Shown here in pieces: positions 1-7,881 of a stretch of 18,022 nucleotides of DNA (the first letter of the stretch is position 1; every line of letters begins with the position of its first letter). The position numbers and the translations under genes are program-made. This DNA comes from Hymenochaete sp. R1 (taxonomy: Eukaryota > Basidiomycota > Agaricomycetes > Hymenochaetales > Hymenochaetaceae). Location of the stretch: positions 1 to 18,022 of the forward strand of contig JAFREE010000287.1 in the NCBI GenBank assembly GCA_019400425.1. Reading direction: 5' to 3'. A model generated the notes under the pieces. That model saw only the letters and a list, made by a program, of their open reading frames with translations. It ran no database searches and had not been told where the DNA came from.

Positions 1-513
1 AAATCTACATCTGACAGCTGATCTCGGATCCGAACTTTGGACGAAATTGAATTGATGAGCAACGGTCCACCGGACCGATGGCAGAGATGGCAGGCGATGC
101 GATACAGATCCGAGATCGATCTCTAACGATCAGTGCTAGTACAATACATGTACAATATAACTCAGTGCCAACACCGTCAGGAAAAACCTGGATTGTTTAA
201 AGTAGTTTAAATTTGTTAGATTAGACTAAACTTGCGATAATCAACTGAAATCTCACCTCACGCTGATTAGCCTAGAGTGTGTCGCAGACTCAGAAAATAA
301 ATGAAAATTAGCAAAGATTAGTGAACGTTATCAAAGATAATATTAAAGGTTGCACTCAAATAGTCGCCGTCATTTGATGGTACGCAGATTATGAGACAGG
401 CTTAACAATCTTGAATTGTGTTCTATGCAAAAAAATTGATAGTTAATGCATTGAGAACTACATTCTAGCATTCAATAACAAATAAAAGACAAATTATACT
501 CTATATCAACGCT
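1..513. other. AT-rich intergenic spacer
   Basis: No open frame with coding character is seen on either strand. The stretch is AT-rich, especially 180-510, and lies downstream of the minus-strand gene ending at 514, so its right part probably holds that gene's 3' UTR and polyadenylation signals. I see no RNA gene, clear repeat or transposon end. Confidence 0.6.
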
Positions 514-3407
514 CTACCCACTTCCATACCCACTGTCCTGATACATCGTCTGTTCCTGATAATCAAATTGCGGCACATCCCACTGGTAGTCGGGATCATC
601 GCCGGCTCCCCCGATTGGCTCACCAGTTCCTAGTCCCGCTTCAGAATGTCCAGTGCCATCCTCGGAAGCCCTCCCCTCGTCTTCGTAATTCCAGTTATTC
701 CAGTCTTCTAATTCATCGGAGGGCTTGCTGCGGCTTGAACCCACCTGAAGGGTCCCTTTGACTATTCGAGTCATCGTCTTGCTGTACTCGTCCCTGTTAT
801 TGTCCTTTAATGCCTGAAGAGTCGACACGAGGTCGTTGTAGCCCTTGGTCAGCTTCCCGGGGTCAATCTTCCCACTGGAATCCCATCTGTACGACTCGAC
901 AGCTTGTTTGACCTACAGATACAACATGATTAGCATATGTAGAAGACTCCAAATCACTCTTACACTCAGAGTAGCGTAAGCTACTAATTCGATGGGCATC
1001 TCAATGTTGTCCGGCAGCCCCGCGATGTTTGATTGGAATAAGTTGGGCTCTTGTTTGAACAACGAAGCTCGCCTGGTTGTAGAACGGAAGGCGTAGTGAT
1101 AAAGAGTATGAAGGATAGGCGGGGACTGAAAACGCTCTAAAACCCTCCCGGGAGGCTTTGAGGCAAATTTGTAAGAATCATGCGAGAATGATACACAATG
1201 AGATACGAACGTGTCTCCGCTTTGGTTCAGCATACATATACCTTCGACAGTTGAGCAGAAAATCGGCCTCTTCATTCAGTCTCTCGCGGTTCTCTAAGGT
1301 TTTAGGCATGAGGCCAAAGAGTGTCACCGTATGCTCCTTTGCCACCCTTCGAAACTTGCATGCCTCGTGGCTCAATCTCGTTGACATCTGGGCGACTGAG
1401 CATAACTGTACGCAGTAGGCAAAAGAACTTGCTTACCGCAGATGCGAGGCAGTCAAGGTATCTTCTGTCCCGCTTCAGCCGTGCGATGACATCCTCGTAC
1501 CCTCCTTCCTCTTCGATTTCCTGCGCGATGTGGTCCACAATATCGATCCGCTTCGGTTGATTATCATCCACAAACCCTTTGATGACCATGGCAGGGAGCA
1601 GCCTCGCTGCCATCAGTGTCAGGAAGGCCCGAAGTCGACTAGGCTGGGCATTGAAGTTTCGGGCCGGAAGTCGAAACTCGATGTCATCACCTTTTACTTT
1701 GGGGACCTCCGTAACCTGCGGATCGTCCTTGTCCTCCTTTATGCACAATGAATCAGTGACACAGCAAAAAAAAAGTACATTACATACCTGATGACCCTCA
1801 TCCTTGCTACAGCTCGGTCCATCGTCTTTCAGTTGTATCGTCACTCTCTGCCATTATGGTAATGTTGGCTCCAGCGCAATACAAATTATATGTACGTACT
1901 TGTTTCTGGCTGCTTTCACGGGCCTTTGGTCCACGTTTGCGCTTCCTTACCAAGCGCATTCCGTCGCTGCTGTCAGACGCTATCTCGCCTGATGTCTCGT
2001 CACTCTCTTGCATCCGGTCCGAATATTCACTTCCTGAGTCGGAACTCATGACCATCTCCTTCTAGATTTTAGTTTCTTTTGTCAGACGGATGCATTGAAT
2101 ACACTCACATTTGGTTCGAATACTGCTCTGACAGGGCTTTTTTCTAAGTCCGAGTCGTCTTCGGAAAGGGCCTGTGGTTGAAGGGGGTGATGCATCGTCA
2201 ATATACTTACTACGGCCTCATTTCAACTCACCTTGTATACAGCTGAACGTCTTGACAAGCTGCTACATTTACGAGCCTGCCTGACCCGAAGGTCTGCATG
2301 CGTCTTGACGGCCATGATCTTTTCGGCCTCCTGGTATGTGTCAGCGTATTGCTCACCTCATAATAAAAACCTACTTCTTGTGCCGCCCTGGTATTCTCCG
2401 TGGCATGGCCGGCTGCTACGGCCGCTTGTGCTGCCCTTTTAACCATTTCGAACCTGGGTTCTCTTTCAAACCATAATCATTAGTAGTGAATCTAAATGGA
2501 CATGTAATACGTACTGATTGTATTGCACCGTTGGCGTCTCCTTGGTTTTCGCTACATCAATGGCGCTACTTATCAATGAACTGCGAATGGATGACGCAGG
2601 AGTTGAAGATGCAGGCGGTCCGTTGAAGCTCGAGTTTGCAGCCGAACGGGAGCTGGCGGACAAGCTGGTGTTGATGCTCAAAGAGGGTTGTAACGGGCGT
2701 ACACTCCCTTGCTGGCTGGCACCTTTTTCTGGACAAAATTTCTCAGCATGAATGAACAGTGAATAACGCACACTTACTCTTTTTTTGCTGTCAACGACTA
2801 CATATGGATTCTCCACCTCATCATCTGATAGGTGCGCCTGAGAGTAAAGTTTTGCCCCTAATAACAGTCAGTGGCGTAGTATTCAGAAGCGAGTAAAAGG
2901 ACGCTTACTTTTGTGTTTTGAAGAGTTGCTTGACGCATTATCACGCTCGAGCAGATTGTTGCTGCGAGCTTCCTGTTCCAGTTTTTTTTGTTCCTTTGCT
3001 GACAGATCTTGACGCCAGACTGCAAAGGGATTAGTTAAGTTGCTGTGTAGGGAACTGTTCTTACGTTTCGCATTCAAGGCTTTGTCTTTGGATGCTCTCG
3101 ATGGCCTGCGCTCTGGATCGCTTTTTTTGCCTTTTGGGGTCTGCTCTTGGGCAACGGGGTTTTTTAGCCTGGACCGACAGTTTTGTCATGTTGACAGATT
3201 AAGTTCAAGAAGACGGTGTTGCAGAAGGGACGAAGGTTCAGACGTAAAGTGAATAGGAAAGGAAGTCAGTACCCAAGCATGAGGCGGCTTTTTGGTTCTG
3301 TTGATGGCTACTGTGAGGTGAAAAATGCTGTATAGTACCTCAACATCTTGCTCGTAAGCTGCTGAGTCAATGGTGTGCCTCTTAGGATCCAGGGTCGTAG
3401 CGTCCAT
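514..3407 (-). CDS. DUF6532-like protein with long disordered N-terminus (about 15 exons)
   Basis: Function unknown; DUF6532 proteins are an expanded, uncharacterised Agaricomycete family. Frame-consistent exons, 5' to 3': 3407-3339 (start MDATTLDPKRH), a short exon near 3305-3270, 3168-3065, 3019-2909, 2857-2778, about 2741-2515, 2453-2375, 2330-2232, 2171-2109, 2061-1900, 1847-1788, 1736-1437, about 1387-1242, one ending at 964, and 912-514 (stop TAG). Introns are mostly 44-61 nt with GTAAG/GTACG donors; the last has a clear GCTAATC branch. The N-terminal half is Lys/Glu/Ser-rich and probably disordered. The C-terminal part (exon 1736 onward) carries the helical pattern of DUF6532: PSRLRAFLTLMAARLLP, then LFGLMPKT, FQSPPILHTLYHYAF, a MPIELVAYATLS segment, and a Tyr-rich helix. 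The tail is acidic and Gly/Tyr-rich. Three junctions are unsettled: exon 1/2, 2777/2741 (36 or 67 nt intron) and about 1242/1140. The family assignment is from remembered pattern, not a search. Confidence 0.6.
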
Positions 3408-4016
3408 TTCTGCAACCTGCCTTTCGTGTGCTTGCTACAGTCAACGACTCGTACTGATTCTTCGAAAGTGCACTTTCCGATGGTTATCCTTCTCCTACAT
3501 GTCCCAGCTTTGGGAGTGGGTGCAGGTACATGGGAGTAAGAGAACAAGAATCATGACTGCACTGCTTTGCGCAGTCTCTCACATAGGTCTTCGATCCACG
3601 GCATCTCACGTGATCGCGTATTGCAACAATATAATGCCAAAGATCATTAATTTCAAAATAATTCCATTGCAACGCACTTAAATTACATATTACTGCTACG
3701 AACTACTACATATGACAGAACAGTCAGAGAACGACCGATTCTGTTCGGTGGTCAACTCGGCGTCGGGCGTCACGCTCCGTCTGATGAATGCGGAAGTCTG
3801 TTACAGCAGATAAGACTGATAGTTAGCTCGATGCGCTATAGATAAAACCTAAAACACAATGAAACGTACGATGCGAATTTTGAGTATAGAGGCTGACCGC
3901 GACGGCGTCCGTTGCGGTCTCTCGGTGATTGGCACAGGCATGTTGGCGGTGTGTTCTTGTTTCGAGGCAGTTGGCGATGTGGGCGAGCAACGCCAGTGTA
4001 GTTTCCGGGGAGTCCT
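3408..4016. other. Intergenic spacer between two minus-strand genes
   Basis: This contains the 5' flank of the 514-3407 gene and the 3' flank of the 4017-5882 gene. Short open frames exist on both strands but none has splice partners or protein-like composition. AT-rich tracts near 3640-3720 fit a 3' UTR or promoter. No RNA gene or mobile-element end is recognised. Confidence 0.5.
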
Positions 4017-5882
4017 TTAAGGTGATTTCGGAGGAACGACTATAGATGATAAGCTCTGCAGGAAGGGTTTCTTGGGTGGCGAGGAGGGAGGAGGCGCCGA
4101 AACCGGAGCGTCAAACTGAGGCAGAGGCGGAGGCTGGCGGGGGACGTCGCGCATGTCCGGGACTGTAGCAGACCTAGAGGCCTTTTGAAGCTTCCGAGGG
4201 TGTCGGTTGCCAGAGGTCGGAAACCGGTAGGCGGCCGCGCTAGCGTGACAGGCAGATGCGGAGAGGGCTGCGCGAAAGGAAAGCGATTTACGTTTTGGGT
4301 GATGAAGGAAGTCATCGTGGGCGAGAGCTAAGGAAGAAGCAGACGGATAGGCATCAGCTGGTATGCCAAATCCAACGTCTGAGGTCGTGGTGTGGCCGAT
4401 CTCAGACTGGGCAGCGTCGGCAGCTGTGTAGTAAGAGCCCGCGGAGTCACGGTGGTGGACAGAGTCGGAGAATGCGTAGCTAGAAATGCCTGCTGGGGTA
4501 GAAAACTCGGCATGACCGCTTTCGGAGAACGTTCTGTGCGCGTTGGAATAGACGGTTCGCACGTGGTCATCATATTTGGATACCTGAGAGCAGTCATCGC
4601 GGGAAGTGCGCGGGAAGACACAGGGAGAGAGAGAAGATGACATGTGGAGGGGTTTAACGGCGACGTTATGGGCTTAGCCATCTCTCTCCTGAGCTCCCAA
4701 ACCCAACCTTGTTGTTCGAGAAGCTTTTCACGAATCTCAGAAATGTCAATGTCCGTCTTGTCGTGTTCATGTGAATGGATGCTTGATTGCTCACTCAAAT
4801 TCTACTCCGAGTCCTTCACCTGCGCTTGACCCTCGGACTTCTCCTTCTTCCTCTTCTTCCATCTCATTTTCCTTGGCGCTAATCCACCGCTCGATGTCAC
4901 CCATACGTTCCTCGAGGGCACGGACATGCGCGACTGTTCACTGTTCAAGCTTCTCGGAGCGTCATGCGATTGTGAGAAGGGTATGCGGAACGAGGACTCT
5001 CTAACCGTTGGACTGCGTGTATAAGGGAGGTCCATCCCGGTTCGAATCCACCGATCGGCCTGGGGAAGGGGTCATGTAGCCATTATCTTTGAGAGGACAG
5101 TACGAGCTCACAGATTCGGTCAGCGCTGTCTGTGTACGGAGAAGGAAAGCTGGGTCGCTGTGTTTCTTCTCTCTTCCTCGTTCACTTCCCTTTCCCCGTT
5201 CCTGACATAGCGGGTTTGGTCTTCGCTCGGGTTGGGGATGTCCTGGGATCCGATGCTGGCGCCCCATCATCGAACACCCCCATTATCCTCTCCTCGAGCA
5301 ACTTCCTCCCTTCCGCCTCCTGCGTCGTGGACATCTCTGCTTCCCAACTGCAATGCCCTCCTTGCGTCTCTACCTCATCTTCAAGCTCCGACTCCGTAGG
5401 TAGGTTGCACGAGCAGGGATTATTGTTGTTATTGACAAACTGACGAACGCGTTGCGCGAAGTTGAATGCAAACTTCCATATGGGCGAGCTCGGAGATGGG
5501 AGTGGTGACTCCACGTACGGCACGGCACGCCTTCGTCGTCATCGTCTTGCGCGTCAGAACCGTCCTCGCTGCCGGAGTCATTGTTGTTGTCGGCCGTGTA
5601 CATGGTACGGAGATGCGAGAAGCGCCTGCGGCTCATGCGCTTTACGACCACGGGCTTTGGCTGATCAAAGCACGGAATAGTTGGTAGTGCTTTGTATTTA
5701 TCGAGTCGCCGTTTGTCAATAACAGGACTGAAGTGGGTTACGAAAGAGGGAGAATACGTACTATATCGATAGGTGCAGACGGAGGAGGAACACGGACTGG
5801 TCCTTTTTTCCTCTGTTCCTTGTCGCCTGGCTGAGGGTCCTAGATCGATGGCTGAGGACCTGTGGGAGTAGACGGAGGTCAT
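4017..5882 (-). CDS. Hypothetical protein with short acidic coiled coil and Ser/Pro-rich tail; frame broken near 5519-5528
   Basis: Not recognised. Exons toward the 3' end that keep frame: 5157-5006, 4933-4806, 4735-4622 and 4583-4017, separated by introns of 72, 70 and 38 nt. The middle encodes a helical segment (LEERMGDIERWISAKE, then a run of Glu) and a Trp-containing helix (LLEQQGWVWELRREM), a likely short coiled coil. The C-terminus is Ser/Ala/His-rich and ends in proline-rich stretches such as PRQPPPLPQF and SAPPPSSPPKKPF, suggesting SH3- or WW-type ligand motifs. Upstream, exon 5727 onward encodes a KALPTIP motif, an Arg/Lys cluster and an acidic NNNDSGSEDGSD stretch. Between that exon and the next frame, GGCAC is tandemly duplicated on the + strand, shifting frame by 5 nt. 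The first exon (ATG at 5882) and the 28-nt gap 5185-5158 are also unsettled. It may be a real gene with mis-called short introns, or a decaying allele. Confidence 0.5.
5519..5528 (-). repeat. 5-bp tandem duplication (GGCAC x2) at a frame break
   Basis: On the + strand the bases read GGCACGGCAC. On the coding minus strand, the frame before it (ending DDDDEGVP) and the frame after it (beginning YVESPLPSP) would be continuous with a single copy of the pentamer. A 35-nt intron starting with the weak donor GTGCCG and ending CCGAG would also bridge the frames. Confidence 0.6.
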
Positions 5883-5956
5883 GGGGCTTTAAAGGTCGTT
5901 ATTGACTAGAAAACGAAGGAAAGGGTATGCTACATACGTTGAGAGACGGGTTGAAG

Positions 5957-5978
5957 GATCGTACGGTCCCGTACGATC
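5957..5978. promoter_or_regulatory. Perfect inverted repeat, 10-bp arms, 2-nt spacer
   Basis: GATCGTACGG (5957-5966) and CCGTACGATC (5969-5978) are exact reverse complements around TC. It sits about 75 nt upstream of the putative minus-strand start at 5882, so a site for a dimeric regulator is possible. That role is inference; only the symmetry is seen. Confidence 0.5.
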
Positions 5979-6146
5979 TCTGAAACATCAACCACGCATA
6001 TTGATCAACGTCCAGCTTCTGGCTACTGTTCTTCATCGACGCGTCGCTGAACTCACTCCCGAGGGCACGCGGGCCTGTGTTTCTTGCGTGCTGGGGTCGT
6101 CGACGTGGGATCTACATGGTGGTAGGAGAAAGAAAGGTTCATACAC

Positions 6147-6170
6147 GTCAGGGATGTTTCCGTCCCTGAC
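6147..6170. repeat. Perfect inverted repeat, 8-bp arms, 8-nt loop
   Basis: GTCAGGGA (6147-6154) pairs exactly with TCCCTGAC (6163-6170). It lies between the two minus-strand genes, about 270 nt beyond the ubiquitin-like stop codon. No function can be assigned. Confidence 0.5.
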
Positions 6171-6442
6171 ACACTACCCCAGATGTGTCGATCGGAGGGC
6201 ATCCCCTACTTTCTACTCATTCTCGGGCTTCGACGTTTCTTTCTGTAATGTTTCTTACCTTGCATTCTGTACTCAAATTATTCACTTAATTTATGGATTG
6301 CTATCCTTTGCACATTTTCAAAAAAAAACCAAAACCATTCGACTCGTCATATTCAGGATACACAAGGGACGCGATACATTTACGACCCACTCCTCATCCA
6401 CTCTTTGGTTTCGGCTTCTCTTTCACCTCTACCTTCTTCATC

Positions 6443-6970
6443 TCACTCATTACCACGCAGTCGGAGGAAAAGCACGACGAGCGACGCGTTCCGAATGTTG
6501 TAGTCCTGAAGTGTTCGACCGCATTCAGGAAGCTGACCCGCACAAGCTAAACGTTGCTGGTCTGGAGGGATTCCTTCCTTGTCCTGAATCTTATTCTTGA
6601 CATTGTCGATAGTATCATCGACCGCGACTTCAAGCGTGATGGTCTTCCCCGTCAGCGTGCGCACGAAAATGTGCATGCACTCTTCTGTGCTGTACTACTT
6701 GGTGACATACCGGACAATAGCGCCGGGCGGGACCCACTTACTGGTTTTACTTTCTCCTTGCTGAGTTTGCTGTGTTTTTGGTTCAGTACTCCCTATCTTC
6801 AACCAAAACATAATTCAGGTGAGCATACGTATATTAATTACAAACTCAGTTACTCACCTGGAGTTTGACTCGACGGTCACTGTATGCGTTGCACACCGAC
6901 CGTCGAGTCCAGTCCGTCGATCTCTTGCACCAGCGAGAGCGTCTTCATCGACGGCGATGAAGACGCTCAT
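6443..6970 (-). CDS. Divergent ubiquitin-like protein lacking the C-terminal Gly-Gly, with N-terminal extension
   Basis: The last exon (6679-6443) encodes a full-length ubiquitin fold: it starts [17 protein letters not shown], keeps [15 protein letters not shown] and GRTLQDYNI, and ends LRLRGNE-stop. Aligned without gaps to canonical ubiquitin it has K6R, I44A, F45C, K48Q, L50P, D52C, K63N, H68V, V70F and G76N, plus one extra residue; Lys11, 27, 29 and 33 remain. Loss of Gly76 should prevent E1 activation and conjugation, and loss of the Leu8-Ile44-Val70 patch should weaken most ubiquitin receptors. The ATG at 6676 could start a stand-alone 77-aa protein. A three-exon model also keeps frame: 6970-6858 (start [17 protein letters not shown]), 6769-6742 and 6679-6443, with GTGAGT and GTAAGT donors and introns of 88 and 62 nt, giving about 125 aa. 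A non-covalent modifier-like protein, or a decaying polyubiquitin copy with an intact frame, are both possible. Confidence 0.8.
6867..6909. repeat. Perfect inverted repeat, 12-bp arms, 19-nt spacer
   Basis: GACTCGACGGTC (6867-6878) is the exact reverse complement of GACCGTCGAGTC (6898-6909). It lies in the proposed first exon of the ubiquitin-like gene, just before its 3' splice donor, so it would be a transcribed hairpin if that model holds. Confidence 0.75.
6937..6968. repeat. Perfect inverted repeat, 14-bp arms, 4-nt loop
   Basis: GAGCGTCTTCATCG (6937-6950) and CGATGAAGACGCTC (6955-6968) are exact reverse complements around ACGG. A plus-strand ATG (6957) lies inside one arm and a minus-strand ATG (6970-6968) overlaps its end. 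The hairpin follows the 6867-6909 inverted repeat by 27 nt. Confidence 0.8.
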
Positions 6971-7833
6971 TGACTCGTTGCCGAATCCTGATCCTACGGA
7001 TATTGTTGCGCAAGACTATTCACCCTTAGATGATTTGACATTTGGACTTAACGCAGAAGTGGATGAAACTTGCGCAACCCCCGTTCATCAAGCGCGTGGT
7101 GGAATGGCAATGAATAGGACATGCATTCATGTACGTTGGATGATGGGAATCGATGGTCTACGCTGAAGGATGGACCCCACATTGTTCATGGCGAGCCGAA
7201 ACTGTTGGAAAAGCGGTCTTTGACCAAAGTCATTTCAATCAGTTGATTCATTGAAATGTACGTGTTCTTTGTCGCGCAAGCCCCTGACGCGGCTCATGCC
7301 TTTGTACAAGGACTGCGCGACTGCGCGTATACACTACCCAATGGTGCGCCTGGTCGAACAAATGAGAGCATCAGTTCCACCTTTGATCTCTTTTGCTTTT
7401 CAGGTTCGCGGATTGGATTGGTCTTTGGAACGTTAGTATAAAAGCGCGGCTTGGTGGTGTAGGTGTCTTGTCTCTGAGGGAAAGACACGTTTAAGTATAA
7501 ACAACAAATGTAGTACGTACCCCCACTGCGTCGCGTCATGGAGTGCGACCTCTCTGATTTAGTATCCATGTCTGTCATGCCATATAGGTTGTCTTCGGCG
7601 CGCACAACGCCTCAGACCGTGTCATTGGATTAGAAAAGGGCTTTCAAGATTCCTACTTCGCGCACAATCATCGGCTTTCCTGGCATGACCTTTGCCAACT
7701 TATGCGGTTGATTGCACGAAAGCCGTCTTCATGCAACTGTCCAAATAGAAACAGGATTTCATACCATTCAAGAACGACGAGAGACATTGACATTCTTGGA
7801 GGCCAGTAACTATTTCGTAACTAAAGTGAATTG
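6957..7833 (+). pseudogene. Coding-like fragments of unrecognised gene(s), possibly a multi-exon or decayed gene
   Basis: Several plus-strand segments look coding, but I cannot join them into one frame. Segment 1 (6957-7130) starts [20 protein letters not shown] and stops at a consensus GTACGT donor. Segment 2 (from about 7169, after a GCTGAAG acceptor) begins DGPHIVHGEPKLLEKRSL. Segment 3 (7256 on) begins MYVFFVAQAPDAAHAFVQGL and runs into a strong pyrimidine-rich acceptor ending at 7402. Segment 4 follows a CCATATAG acceptor near 7588 and contains VVFGAHNASDRVIGLEKGF and LSWHDLCQLMRLIARK. The last segment, about 7751-7833, reads TGFHTIQERRETLTFLEAS and ends in TGA. No family is recognised. 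It could be a real intron-rich gene, two genes, or relics of one. Segment 1 is antisense to the proposed first exon of the ubiquitin-like gene only at its extreme 5' end. Confidence 0.3.
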
Positions 7834-7881
7834 AGCGATCTGACAATTAATAGGATATTGGTACTCAAAATCACCTACCAT

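Larger units (their letters stand above)
5883..6442. other. Intergenic region with two perfect inverted repeats
   Basis: This is the 5' flank of the 4017-5882 gene and the 3' flank of the ubiquitin-like gene. The plus strand is open for 232 codons from 5902, but the product has no domain-like segments and its 3' part is antisense to the ubiquitin-like exon, so I do not call it. Two perfect hairpin-type repeats, at 5957-5978 and 6147-6170, are listed separately. Confidence 0.5.

Noticed and set aside
5030..5060. GGTTCGAATCC, the T-loop consensus of a tRNA
   Set aside because: Flanking bases do not pair into a T-stem, and no acceptor, D or anticodon arm can be drawn; the bases fall in an exon of the 4017-5882 gene.
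5902..6600. 232-codon plus-strand open frame
   Set aside because: Cys/His/Arg-rich composition without any domain-like segment, no splice context, and its 3' part is antisense to the ubiquitin-like exon.
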